From Nymphaea colorata (lineage: Eukaryota; Streptophyta; Magnoliopsida; Nymphaeales; Nymphaeaceae), in the NCBI RefSeq assembly GCF_008831285.2, contig NC_045140.1:11714505-11778504 (forward strand): a stretch of DNA of 64,000 nt, written 5' to 3'. Below the pieces are notes generated by a model that saw only the letters and a program-made list of their open reading frames with translations, had not been told where the DNA came from and did no database searches. Each line of letters opens with the position of its first letter. Within the stretch, counting starts at the first letter, position 1. The position numbers and the translations under genes were made by a program. Positions 1 to 11,961 of this stretch are shown here, piece after piece.

Positions 1-1239
1 TTTGTCTCATTAGGGTCGGTTCCCAGTTCTTTAATGCTCACTTGGGGAAAACAGCTTTTGGCATAAAACCTCTAAGCTCATACCCATTTGCCTCTAAGAT
101 TCCGGCTTTGCGGCTTAAGTGTAAGTCAATTTTATTGTCAATCCTTAATATCTACTATTTTTTGCATCAAACCTCCTGAAAAATTCCTCCAAAATTTTAT
201 TGAAGACGACAAAAAAATACACCATCATGAACAAGAATACATAAAAAAATAGCTGCAAACACAAGAGAAGCTACATCTCAGCTTAGTTTAATGGCAGCAG
301 GGTGCGTGTATGAACATCAGGATTTCCACTAGAGATGCAGAAAATATGAACTTTCTCTTGCAGAATTCGGAAAGAGCTGCTGAAAGTCACTCTTCCCTCT
401 TGCCTAGCCTCAAGCCATTTGATCTAGTGCTTCTTGTTTGGTCCAATAATGATTGAACTGCAACCCACAAATTAAAAATGTTGCAGAGTATAACAAAGCA
501 TTTTAGTTTCAGGGAATGGAAAGACTGAACGACAACAAAATGAGCTTTCTCCTTCGCCAGCCATGGTGCTTCCACTAACTCCCACAGCGACCCAACAGCC
601 TCCGTTCAAGACCTTAGATGCAATCTGTATGGTTACCCTGACTGACAACAGTGGTTGCCCATCTACTTCACATAATTCCAATCAAAATCCATCATCTCAT
701 CTAACTCTGTTCCACAGTCTTATCCATCAGGAAGGCTTGGAAACCATCCACATAGTTAAGCCAAATCTGATTATACATTGAACATCAAAGCGAGCGTTCC
801 TCCATTTCCATATTTTCCGCACTCGATATTGAAAGCAGATCCTCCTAACAGTGCAAATAGCTAACCGTGCTGAAAACTAAAATTGTACCAACATTTGCCT
901 CATCTATGATAGATTTTTACACAATGTCTTCCATTAAATTTTTTAGAAATCATCATCCAAATCTTGCGAAACGGTCGGCATTCAAAGAGGTGTTGGCCAC
1001 ATTATTCTTCCACAAAACAAAACAGACATCTAGTTGTCATCACGGGACCTTGTTTTTTTTTTTTGTGTTCTTATGCTGGACGCGCATTAAGGCTTGATGT
1101 GCACATATTCCAGCGTATCAAACAGTTGAGCACCTCAAACAGTATAGGTGAGGTGTACTTGACGTGATGCACACACTTCACGAGGTGTAATGCACTTACC
1201 ATAGTGATGTGTATATGGTGGGTGATGTAACTACAAATT
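1..1239. other. No recognisable gene
   Basis: Only short open frames (up to about 76 codons) on both strands, none with a motif I know. The stretch 1080-1230 is rich in imperfect GTGATG/CACTTCACG-like words. The right edge abuts the truncated gag of the gypsy remnant. It could hold the 3' untranslated part of a gene lying to the left, but nothing in the sequence proves this. Confidence 0.4.
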
Positions 1240-1244
1240 GTTGC

Positions 1245-2343
1245 TCTCGGCATGGCCTCTCCTTCGAAGTGAAAGACTGCTATCGATACTCATAGATCCC
1301 GTGGCACTTGCTGGCATAAAAAGTACTGGTGGGTCTTGTAGGTCCACTCTTGTGCGTCTTGCCCACCGAACTTGGGGAAATCCAAGCGCATCCATGGTAT
1401 AGCGCGGAACCGCTCCTCGCGCGGGTCATCCCTAAAGGGATTTAGGTTGACGCGCCCGTAGAGTGGCTGGCGTCGGTGGCCGTGGTGAGGAGGAGCCTCC
1501 CGGGGTGAGTCAAGACCAGCATAGTCGCCAGGGTACTCCTGCAATGGCTCGGGTGGAGCCCCTGGCCCGAAACGTGGAGGCGGCTCGTCAAATGGCCTGG
1601 CGCCCTGCCGCCATCTCTCTGCCCGCGTCTGGCCGTGACCTCTAAAGACCCCTTTGCCCGCATGCTGTCCAAATCTCGGTGGCTGTCGCTCGGGAGGAAT
1701 CTGATCAAACTGCCCGGGGTCCTGCTGTCCGAAGTCCCCTCTATCGAACACTCTTGCCGACATACCGCCGGTTTGGTAGGCTTCGTTGCTCCTAGCACCA
1801 GGCGACCTTCCCCTCTCTTCCTTATCCGCGGGGGTGTCCGTATTGGCCCAACTCTTGGGGTCGGGTGGAGTCAAGTGATGGCTCTCCCGGCTCTCGGCTG
1901 GCCACCCAATTAAATAAACCCCTTGACGGTCTTGGGCTCGGAAGGGAGCGTGAGGTCCTCTTTGCCCCATGTTCGGGTCCCTATGGGAGGGTTCCCCAAA
2001 CTCGAAATGACCTCGCCTCGTTCCTCTTCCATCGGGGTTAGGGTCGTCCCTAGCCCATTGTCTGGTGGCTTCTAGGTGATCGACCTTATCTCTAACTTGC
2101 CGTAGGGCTGCTCCCATGTCGGCACTGAATCGGCTCATCATTTGGTTGATGTTGTCTTGGAACATCATCCCAAATGTCTCAAACTGCAGATCTCCACACA
2201 TTCAAATCGGTGTTAGGCGCTCGGGAGGAGTACGTCTCTCCTCGTGGTGGTCGCTCGACCGCGCCCTGCACGGTCGTCAAATCGTCCTGCGCCTCAGTGT
2301 CCTCGGCAACCATCGGCGCTTTATCCTTGGCGCCCTTCGCCAT
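1245..2343 (-). mobile_element. gypsy gag N-terminal part (fossil)
   Basis: The minus-strand translation matches the start of a plant gypsy Gag: a charged, proline/arginine-rich leader followed by the beginning of the retrotransposon gag domain (LDFPKFGG, then a tyrosine-rich helix). Similarity stops near 1,245, where unrelated sequence begins. The likely start codon is near 2,343. The copy is broken and the capsid half of gag is missing. It belongs to the same remnant as the LTR at 5.1-5.9 kb because the primer-binding site and leader run into it in the same direction. Confidence 0.65.
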
Positions 2344-2389
2344 CGCGCGTGTGCTGCCCGCCGTCCGATGTGGCCGAACCGGCTGCCCG

Positions 2390-2815
2390 CGCTACGCTGC
2401 TCTCCCCGGCTGGCGTCGCTCGCCTGTCACGGTGTGGTCGGGCCGAAATGGCCGACTACACAGTGCTGCTCGGTAGGTCGTCGACCTGCTGTCCGTCCGC
2501 GCTACCACGGTCGCACGTCGCCCACACTGTCGTCGCTGGCCGGCGTCGACTCGTGGCTCGGCTGCTACGCCCTGGCCGTATGTCGCCTACGACTGCCGCT
2601 GTCAGCTGGCGTCGACCCTCGGTCCTACTGCTACGTCCTGGCAGCCCGTCGCCTACAACTGTCGCCGCTGGCTGGCGTCGACCTGCCGTCCGACGTCGCT
2701 AAAGCGGCCGACTGCGCGCCGCGCGGCGCTGTTCGGCTGTCGTTGCCTTGGTGGCCGTCTGCACTATGCTGCCCAGCTGGTCGTTGCCCACACTGTCACT
2801 GCTAGCTGGCGAAGA
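2390..2815. repeat. GC-rich imperfect repeats in the gypsy leader
   Basis: Words such as CTGGCGTCGAC, CGTCGCC and CTGCTACG recur at irregular spacing, giving a degenerate minisatellite-like block. It produces long but meaningless open frames on the plus strand. It lies in the untranslated leader of the gypsy remnant. Confidence 0.5.
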
Positions 2816-5120
2816 CCGAAGCCTGCCCACTGCCAGGTAATACAAGAATGCTGCTCCTACCTCACGAGGACGGCTGTACAAGGTTTCCCCCGGCCTTTCA
2901 AGGGCCCTAGCTTGCCCGGAGGAGTACAATACCCAGCACCAACCTCACAACAAGGACTCTCAAGAGTATGGTGGCTTTAGAGATTACAAATGCGTTCAAT
3001 ACATGGATTAATTCTCTCCCATCTCACTCAACAATCCATGCCTAGAACGTACAAACCACACCCTTCTTGCCCTTGGGTAAGTCTTCCCACTGCCGGGCTG
3101 TGTCCCGTGCAAGGTGCACAAGGAGGAGCCCAAGTCAGGGGTGCCGATGGCAGGGATAAAAGCAAATACAACCACCCTCGCAACTATAAGGTGAGGCGAA
3201 GGGAACCTGGTCACGGGGGCTAAAACCGGCAGCTTGGCTGCACCCCCGTATTCAGCAACCTCGTTCCTTCGAAGGTTGGCGCCTCCTAGCAATGCAGCTG
3301 CGAGTCGCTCCTTGACAAACAAAGGGGGCAACAGTAGTCACCGAACAAGTATAACAGCAACAAAAGTGAGAGAAGGGGATGCACGTCACCGTGAACAAGA
3401 AAACCCCTAAGTGCAGTAGCATGTAGGGGGAAGCAACCGCTGGAATGGTGCCAGCGAACGCCCTTCCTTCTCCCACGTCCAGCCCAGTCGAGTGCTAGCT
3501 GGACCTCCTCCTCAGCTACGGTGTGTGGCCCTCGAAATCAGCTCGTCGAGGGGATATAGCTCCTAGCTCGTGCAGCTCAGTCCAATAAAGAAGACAAGCA
3601 CAATCAAAGGCAGTTCAATAGTACAAGCAAGTAAGGGAAGTGCTTGGAAATGTCACCAGATATTCGAGTAAACCCCAGGAGAAGATGTGAGTGGGGTGTG
3701 ACAGTCGCCGGAAGCGCCGGCGGACGCGTATTCTCCTTGAAAATCTGGTGAGTCTGAAAACAGGCTGAAGCTGGCGTCAGGGACCTTTGTCCCTTCAAAA
3801 ATCAGTATCTCCCTGGTCCGGTGCCCAAAAATTGTAAAAATGGTGCCTAAATTTTCTTAAGATCTGGGGCTTTCCAACGGTACCAAGAGCTTCAGCATCT
3901 GCTCAACATAGAGAAATTCGGAGCAGTTTAAATTAACGCCTCAGACGCTTGTCGCAGGTGTGTTCAGGCTGTGTATCAGTCCGAAAAAGTAGCCCCGACC
4001 AGCCTCCACTCAATCGACTGCCCTGGCTCGACCTTATGTCCAAATGAGCTGAATTTTGGCTGTCAGAAAGTAGACAAACACCGGTTCCAACGCGCCTAAG
4101 ACCTCGGAAAACCGATCTCTGAGCTGGCTGCACCGATCGTTGAAAGATGGCACAGATTCTGGAAAATCTGCGAACTGAGAACACTGGAAATGGTCTTAAG
4201 TGGTGTCCTGGTGCTCGGACACGTGTGATGGAAGCGGGGACACGCCGAACACGCTGACGCCTCTTTGTAAACTGTTGGGACACGTGTTGTGCGGGACACC
4301 GTGTCCTCAGGATCCGATGTGAGACGGGATTCATGGCGGGACACGGTCGAGTTGTGATGGTGGACTCGACAGGACTTGCGTGTCCCTGCGCACCGCCTCT
4401 GTTTCTGACACGTAACACGGGCATGTCGCCGGGGACCGAAGAACACGGCGAATCTCGGCGGAATATTCCGCCGAGATCGTCGATTTCGCCGGAATTTCTC
4501 GTCGGCGCCGGAAAACTCAGAAAAATGGCCGGAGATGTTCAACAGAGGATTCCGGCGTCATTTCTTAACCAAATTCGCCGATTCAAAGCTCGATCTGCTC
4601 ATAAATTTGTCTAGAATGCTTATGTATGCTCATCAACACGAATTAAACAGCGTATCGACCGGAATCAATGCCGGAACAGATGGATATCGCCGGAAATGGG
4701 GAAAAACGGAAGAACAGATTCAAATGCAGGAGAAATGTGCGATTAATCTGAGGGAAATCATGGGGGTTACACTAACCGTGTAGGGATCAACCATTTCAGA
4801 GTTGATCTGCCGTTGGACAACAAGAAATCCCTCGTCAAATCGGCTGGAATCCGCCGAAGCTCGCTGGAGAGGGTAAGAACGCCGAAAAAACCAGTGTGGC
4901 TTCAAAAATCGATATCTCGCTCCAGGATGCTCCAAAAATCGCTCAAAAAATCCACAACACTCCCAAGACGTATACGAAGTGATTGGGTAGGTGCTCGACA
5001 GCTAAATCTCCTCCAGAAATCAGCGCCGTCGATCTGAAAAGACTCCTTCTCTCGGTTTCTCGTCTCAGGCGAAACAGCAACACATATCTTCGCAAATCTT
5101 GCTCCCCAAGCCGTGCGACG
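2816..5120 (-). mobile_element. Long leader of the gypsy remnant, unassigned
   Basis: About 2.3 kb between the primer-binding site and the gag side with no recognisable protein. Its length is unusual for a chromovirus leader, so another insertion may be hidden here, for example around 2.8-3.7 kb. I see no second LTR pair or target duplication. Confidence 0.4.
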
Positions 5121-5133
5121 GCTCTGATACCAA
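5121..5133 (-). other. Primer-binding site (initiator tRNA-Met)
   Basis: Minus-strand TTGGTATCAGAGC is the usual complement of the plant initiator methionine tRNA 3' end. It lies two bases from the LTR end, where reverse transcription would start. It fixes the orientation of the LTR and shows that gag belongs on its low-coordinate side. Confidence 0.85.
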
Positions 5134-5135
5134 CT

Positions 5136-5912
5136 TGTTAGGACTCACGGCCGAGAGGGATGCCGGAGGCAGCCGACCGCGGTCCTTGATCGCCAAGATC
5201 TCGCACGGAGGAGGAGAACTTCGATGGAACAGTAACCTGGTTTTCTGAAAACGGTGAAGGCAGGGAGGTGCGGGTGAAGCAGGGAGGCTTACGGCGGTGT
5301 GCAGGCGATGGGATCGTCCGGTGGGCGAAGGGAATCGGCGGGGAATGCGTGGGTAGCGTCCGGTTGGGGTCTCCTCTCGCTGGGATGTGCTTCAGACGAG
5401 GGAGAGCTCCTCCACGGCAGCCATGGAAGCTGGAAACGAAGGTGCACAAGGAGAGACGGTGGAGGAAGATAACATGATTCTCATTGATGAATGAGAAGGA
5501 AATCTAAGGGGGCTGCCGCCGGGAAGAACGTCCGGCGACCTTCTGGGCAAAACCTCCAGGAAAAGCCCTCTTGGGAATCCTCTTCAAGCATGAAAAACAT
5601 CAATGGCTTCCTCCCATTGATAAAGGAGGAGGAAGACGATGGCCTCCCACGCGAGCGTGGGAGGTGGCCGACCAACGTCCCGGGTCGACAATCTTGTCGA
5701 CCCGGTTCGGGGCGGTGACTCGCCCGAGTCTTTAAGAGACCCGGGTCACAAAACTGATACGAGAACAAGCGGATCCGGACCCCAGTCCGGATCCCCCAAA
5801 AAGTCCGCGCCCGGATCCATAAGACTGTGTCTCGATCCGGGTCTACAAAAATGACGGGCCGACCCGCCTCACAACTCCGGATCCGTGTCCGGTTATTCCT
5901 GATACAGTGTCA
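5136..5912 (-). mobile_element. gypsy LTR, single copy
   Basis: About 777 bp, starting TGACACTG and ending CCTAACA on the minus strand, so it has TG..CA ends. The inner end is fixed by the primer-binding site. The outer end is a best guess because the polypurine tract is weak. No partner LTR is present in the window, so it cannot be dated by LTR divergence. Confidence 0.65.
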
Positions 5913-5928
5913 CGCTTCCAGCGTGGTG

Positions 5929-6700
5929 TCAGGCATCACATCGTGGGCATGTCCCGTCAAAGGGACACGCGTGTACCGCTTGATCTCTCCCTGGCTGGTG
6001 TATGCCTGTCGCTGCCGCGCCTCCTCGTCCGCCTGCTGCCGTGTCGCCGGGTGGGTCGACCGCAGGCCCGTCGGCCAGCCCGCCGGGCGCTCGGATGTCG
6101 CTCGGCGGCGGTTGCAAGTCAGCGGGGCGACAGCCGACAGTGCTGCCGCCCGTCTCTCTCGCCCCTGGCCGCTTGCCAGCCAGGCGATGCTCGACGTCTT
6201 CGTCGTCCTCGGCCTCTCCAGCCCTCACCCCCGCCCGGGCGACGGAGGCTAAACCTCCCGACGCGTCCAGCCCTGTGTGGCGCGTCCTCTGCCGGCACAC
6301 GAGACTAGCCTCCCGCGGCTGCTCCTCGGCGGTGTCTAACCTTCTGCCGCGGTCTGTAACCTCCCTTTGTTCTGGTCCGGGGTTATCACCCCCTCCTCCT
6401 GGCGCGTGGCCCGTCTCGGCCGTGGGATGTGCGCGGCCTGGTGCCATGACGACGCCGGCTGTGGTCCTCTTCCTGGACGCCGACGGATGGGCCATAATAG
6501 ATCCATCCCCCTTAGATGGAGCATGCCCCCATGCTCCTACAGCGGGGTACCTCTCAGAAAGACCGTTGGCGTCCTCCCAGATGGGACCTCCTTCGCGGCC
6601 GTCCTATTCCACCAAGTACTCTCGGCGGAGCTCGCCATCGCATCGCACCCTGCGGCTACGTAGCAACCTCCGAGGCAGGGCAGGCTCGTCCGGGGTCTGA
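5929..6700 (-). mobile_element. gypsy pol C-terminus with chromodomain (fossil)
   Basis: The minus-strand translation near 6,520-6,690 has the chromodomain pattern (REYLVE, then DGREGG and WEDA). It is followed by a long Gly/Pro/Arg-rich tail up to the LTR. Chromodomains at the end of integrase are known to steer chromoviruses to particular chromatin. The copy is broken. Confidence 0.6.
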
Positions 6701-7870
6701 GTAGTGGCTGCGGGCGGGGCTCCATGGTGCGGCTTGAGCCTCCCCACATGAAAGACGGGTGCACTCGGGCGTCTACTGGTAGCGCCAAGCGGTAGGCGGC
6801 CTTGTCGTGGCGCGCCTCAACCCGGTAAGGTCCAAAATACCTCGGCAACAGTTTCGAATACGGCCGACCGAACAGGGTCTTCTGCCCCCTAGGCAGGCGT
6901 TTGAGCCACGCCCAATCCCCTACGCTGAACTGTCGCTCGGCAAGGCCCTTGTTGTGTTGCTGTTGCATGCGGCTGCGTGCTCTCTCCAGATTTGTGTGAA
7001 GCACCCTCAATATCTCGTACGGTCACACAAGATGCGCTCAAGGTCCTCCTCGCCCGCTAGACCCGGCTCGTAGCTCCTCAGCATGGGCGAGGGACGCCCG
7101 TAGACAGCCGCTGGAAGGGAGTCATCCCTATTGAAGAGTGGGGGCTGGTATTATACGCCCACTCGCACCACGAGAGGTACTTGGCCCAAGTCGACGGCCT
7201 GTGCCCAGAAAAACTCCGCAGATAGGTCTCTATGGTGCGGTTCACCACCTCTGTCTGTCTGTCGGTCTGGGGGTGGTGGGCCGAACTAAATAGCACCTTG
7301 GTGTCGGCCAGCCACGTGTACTCCCTCCAAAAGTCGCTGATGAACACGCTATCTCTGTCACACACCATCGTGCGAGGCATGCCGTGATGCCTCCCGATCC
7401 ACTCCTGGTAGGTCTCTGCGACGAGGCAGGCTGAGTAAAGGCGTGGCAAGGTTGCGAAGTGGCCGTGCTTGGTGAGCCGGTCCACCACCACAAGTATAGC
7501 CTCCTTCCCGTCTGAACGTGGGAGGGCGTCTATAAAATCCATGGAGACGTCCTCCCATGGCCGGTGTGGTATCGGCAAGGGGCAAAGATGCTCGGGGGTC
7601 TTCGCTGCCTCGTACTTCTCGCGCTGGCATACAGGGCAGTTCTTCACAAAGTGGGCAATGTCGGTTTTCAGCCCCTTCCACCAGAAATCGGCGGCCACTC
7701 TAGCTCGGGTCTTCTCTCGCCCCTCGTGGCCCATGGCGGGTAGGTCGTGGTGGTGACGTATCAACTCTTGGCATAAGGGGTGCCCTCTAGAAATGACGAC
7801 CTTGCCTTCTCTGTAGAGGAGGTCTTCTCGGGCTGAATACAGCAGGATGCTGCCCGGGTTAGCCTGCACG
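6700..7870 (-). mobile_element. gypsy integrase (fossil)
   Basis: The segment contains the zinc-binding HHCC region (RHHHDLPAMGHEGREKT, CPVCQREK), the catalytic core with MDFIDALP and SAHHPQTD, and the C-terminal region (WLKRLPRGQK, YFGPYRVEA) typical of plant chromoviruses. It lies directly downstream of RNase H and upstream of the chromodomain. It is degraded and not continuous. Confidence 0.85.
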
Positions 7871-7974
7871 GAGGATAGGAGGAGCCGTAGGGTGTCGTCC
7901 TCCCTCTAAGCCACCCGAATACGGTCCCATAGGCGTGTAGTAGGGGTTGACAAAGCGAAGAACGCCTCCGGAGC

Positions 7975-9410
7975 TCATGAAAGTGCGTTAGCCGCGGAGT
8001 TGTCGACCCCTCTCTTGTACTCGATAGAGAAGTCGTAACACAAGAGTCGGGCTATCCACCTCTGCTGAGTGGGGGTGGATATACGCTGGGCCAGCAAATA
8101 CTTGAGACTGACGTGGTCAGTCCTCACCACAAAGCGCTGTCCAATGAGGTTGGGCCGCCATTTCTCTACGGCGACGACTATGGCCAACATCTCCCTCTCA
8201 TACGTCGAAAACTGATTGGCACGTCGGTTGAGGGCCTTGCTTATGTAGGCAATGGGATGCCTATCCTGACTCAGTATTGCTCCAATCCCAGCCTCACAGG
8301 CGTCAGTCTCCACCACGAATGTCTTGGAGAAATCTGGCAGGGATAGCACAGGAGCGGTGGTCATGGCCACCTTGAGCTGCTCAAACGCCCCTCTAGCTTC
8401 CTCGGTCCACTCCCAACCACCCTTCTGAAGCAAACGAGTGAGAGGAGAAGCTATGTGCCCGTAACGTCGGATAAATCGACGGTAGTACCCGGTAAGCCCA
8501 AGAAATCCCCTCACTTCCCTAGGGGATCTAGGAATAGGCCAGTCCACCATGGCCTCAATCTTCGCAGGGTCGGCCTTGACCCCCTCGGCCGTGACAATGT
8601 GCTCAAGATAGACGACCTCCGACTGACCAAAGCTGCACTTGGTCTGCTTGGCGTACAACTGGTGCTCCCTGAGCAACTCTAACACGGTCCTGAGGTGTCT
8701 GATATGGTCCTCAATAGTGGCGCTGTAGATGAGGACATCATCAAAGAAAACGAGGACCCCTTTGCGAAGGTGGGCTCTGAAAATGTCGTTCATGCACCGC
8801 TGGAAGGTGGCTGGTGCATTGGTTAAGCCGAATGGCATCACCAAGAACTCGAAGTGCCCGTCGTGGGTGCGGAATGCCGTCTTGGGGATGTCTTCAGACG
8901 CCATCCGAATCTGGAAGTACCCGGACCGTAGATCAATCTTAGAGAAGTAACGGGCACCCGAGAGCTCGTCAATCACGGGGATGGGATGCTTGTCCTTGAG
9001 CGTGGCCTCATTGAGGGCTCGGTAGTCCACGCAAAATCGCCAAGAACCATCGTGCTTCTTCACGAGAAGTACCGGGGAAGAGAAGGCGCTCGAAGAGGGT
9101 CGGATGAGCCCTTCTCGTAACATATCCCGGACCTGCTTCTCTACCTCACTCTTCTGGGCGTGGGCATACCGGTAAGGTCGTACACAAACTGCAAAAGTAC
9201 CGGGGACAAGATGTATATGGTGGTCATGGGCCCGTGGCGGAGGCAGCCCCTTGGGCTCTCGGAAAACGTCGGTGCACTCCCCCAAAAGAAGAGAAATGGA
9301 CTGCGGTGTCTCTCCTTGGACGGCTGGCTGCTCATCCACACAAGACAGTAGGAGGTAGGCCGGCTCTTGGGCTTATAGAAAGCCGAGAGAAGTCTGTCTA
9401 ACTCCCACAA
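7975..9410 (-). mobile_element. gypsy reverse transcriptase and RNase H (fossil)
   Basis: The minus-strand translation has the Ty3/gypsy reverse transcriptase blocks in order: SPVLLVKKHDGSWRFCVDYR, FSKIDLRSGYFQIR, MPFGLTNAPATFQRCMN and VFFDDVLIYS. The connection and RNase H region follows (ETDACEAGIGAILSQ, RTDHVSLKYLL). The protease normally upstream is not recognised; sequence above about 9,480 looks unrelated. Confidence 0.9.
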
Positions 9411-9540
9411 AAACGTTTTTAAGTTGGAAAAGGGGTTTCCTGTTCTTCATCTATCTGGCGATGACATTAACACACCCCCGCTCTTCGGTGAACTCTCCGG
9501 TAGCCATTGCATAGCCTTCCGTGAAGGTTTGATCCAGCAC

Positions 9541-11961
9541 GAGTGAAATAATGTGATGATGATTTTGATTGTATAAGGGAGAGAGAGAGAGAGAGTTGCT
9601 AATGTGTGAAATGTTTCTCTATTGTTATCTGATTCTTTTCTTTCTGTTGAATATGGGGTATCGAGTGGTCAAACATGCATTATAATCTCAGTCTACAACT
9701 TGATAATTGGTATTATGAATATCCCTGATAATGAGCATTAATTTTGCACTAATGAAAGAAAATTTTGTTCCCAAATGAAAAGATCTCTCCCACGATGGTG
9801 ATGAAGAATATCACATTGGATATGAAAGGAGAAAAGACAGTAAGGTTTCTATTTTCAGTAAAACTATAAGATCAAATACGACTTTCATGCTCAAAAGTTT
9901 TATGAATTGAGACAAGAATTTCTTTTTCTTTTTTTTTTTCAAGGATGCATAGGAACTAACAAGTGAAAAAAAAGCTTTGTACCTTAGGCTTTTAAATTTC
10001 CATGAAATCCTATCCTACATTGAAGAAACATGTTTTTTTAATATCAAGTGGGAGACCATACCTAATAACTATGACCTTGCCTCACTGTTACGTGTGTTTT
10101 CTCCAAGTTGGTATTGTCTCGTTGGCTCAATGCTATTGGGTTAAGTTTCAATATTGGCATCTGAGAATGAAATAGTATGCAATGATTTCTAACTCATAAT
10201 TTGCTCAAAGTATAGCTTTGCATCATCTGTGCCTGGGACCGAATGAGATTGTCGCCCCAAGTTGTAGTGGTTGATAGGTTTGGGATCATTTTTAGATGCA
10301 CCAAACGGGATACGAGAGACAATGGGTGGGAGACATATATGTCCACAGAGCCGGGTCTAGGCAGGAAGCATTTTGCCATATGCAAGATCTCCGTAGTGCT
10401 CTACGTAACCAGTTCTCTTGATGGGCCATTTAAACTGTATGATGAAGCCTCAAGATAAAACAAGTAGATGCCCTCCCACTTCCTCTTGCAATGCTTTCAG
10501 TAGATTTCCTTAGCGTGCAGTCGGTAGATGATGTGAACAAGTTCAGGTGGCTAACTTGTCATCCATGAACGTTGGAATTTTAGAAACTAATTCAAAGTTC
10601 TTTCCTGTAATTCATTAGATCACTTTTCATTAGTGTTTTCTGTTTCTTTCTTTCCAATTAAACTGGCCAAAGATATAAGTCCACTTTTATCTTCTTCTTC
10701 CCCTCAGCTCCTTCAAATGAGGTTGAATCCATTCGGCAAAATCATGGATGACAAGTTAGCCACCTAGCTACGACTTTTATACAACTGGTTCCTTAACTTC
10801 TGAATAATGGAACTTTTTGTTAGTTATAAAATAATCATAACATTCTCAGGTTCAGTAAACTGAAACGAGATAATCTCTAGTACCACATTGGTTATTAGTC
10901 TTGCTGAACTAATACATTTTCCAATATTTCTGAGACTATTTCCTTGGGTGAATAGGAGCATTTCATCTTACTACCCAAAACCCCCATGTTTCCCCTGCTC
11001 TTGGGATCTAGAGCTGTTTTGATGCCTAAGCGGGCAGCCTACAAGGCATTTTAGTTTGTACACATCCCACCCGAACCAAGGACCAGCCGCCTACTGGCTA
11101 CTTACCCAAGCTGATCGCACTACACCCCTCTAGGCTATTCGAAGGCTATTTCCAGTAGCTTCAGAATGTGTGAAGCTTTCAGGTTGAGGCAGCAAGTTAT
11201 GAGGTTAAGCAAATTACTTATTGTACCCAACTTGAATGTCCAGACTAGAAACAGACAGGAGCACGTATAAAGAGGAAATGAGATCTCATTTATTGCCATT
11301 ATAGCCAACGATAGCAACTAACGGCACGTTCAAACTTTTTGCGGTGCCATATGGTGGTCCTAAGCCATCCCGGAAATTAATTTCATTGTTGGACGATTCC
11401 GTTTAACCAGATCCTATCAGTAACACGATGATCATAAAAACCTTCTCGCACATCCGAATTTAAACAATGCACAGGCTATAACTTGTAGATACAACTCAAG
11501 CAAGTCTTCCTCCCCTATGATACCATCCCAACCCATTTGGTGGCTTTGCTAAAATTACCCATCAAGAAGAAGGTGACCTGATATGGAACATCACCGGGAT
11601 CACAAACTTCTTGGTTGATGTCCCATCAGCAGTAGAATGATAGCCAACCAGGGATTATTCCTTGGTGGCATTGAACATAATCCCCAGATGACCGGATTCA
11701 CATCCACCAGCTAAGCATTAACTGAGGCAATAACCAACTATATACCTTGATAAACGGCCGCTAAGAACCAATCACATACTCATAAAAGCATTCACTGCTA
11801 CATAGTAATATATTATTATATCATTTTGAATGGCTACAACTCAAGAGGTCTATCACTTTTCTGAAGGTCTATAATTTTTCTGAGTTTATGTGATGCAGGG
11901 CTTCAAGGGAGATGAATGGTAAACAAAAAGCTGGGGGCTGAGCCACCGATTCTTTAGTAGT
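9541..11961. other. Intergenic, AT-rich, no gene recognised
   Basis: No open frame longer than about 70 codons and none with a familiar motif. It contains a (GA)n tract near 9,582-9,596 and the short inverted repeat at 10,545-10,765. The part nearest 11,962 should hold the 3' untranslated region of the GEK1-type gene. Confidence 0.5.
10545..10765. repeat. Short element with 24-bp perfect terminal inverted repeats
   Basis: The word AGGTGGCTAACTTGTCATCC begins the left arm at 10,545; its exact reverse complement ends the right arm at 10,765. The match runs 24 bases without a mismatch. The 221-bp unit has no coding capacity. No clear target duplication flanks it, so it may be a MITE or a local inverted duplication. 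Confidence 0.5.

Larger units (their letters stand above)
1240..9540 (-). mobile_element. Ty3/gypsy chromovirus remnant, permuted (pol - LTR - gag)
   Basis: Read on the minus strand the order is reverse transcriptase and RNase H, integrase, chromodomain, a single LTR, an initiator-Met primer-binding site, a long leader and the start of gag. An ordinary copy reads LTR-gag-pol-LTR. Here one LTR sits between the 3' end of pol and the 5' end of gag, and most of gag, the zinc knuckle and most of the protease are absent. The integrase and chromodomain place it among plant chromoviruses (Tekay/Reina-like); the exact clade is inferred. It is broken, with several interruptions and loss of both outer ends, and looks old. 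The layout could come from two tandem copies sharing an LTR or from a circular one-LTR form. The right boundary near 9,480-9,540 is uncertain. Confidence 0.8.

Noticed and set aside
2116-2805. Plus-strand frames of up to 229 codons
   Set aside because: They arise from the GC-rich repeat block in the gypsy leader; low-complexity Arg/Ser/Pro translation.
9470-9541. A host exon at the right edge of the gypsy remnant
   Set aside because: A short minus-strand translation looks protein-like, but I could not match it to any family and no splice context confirms it.
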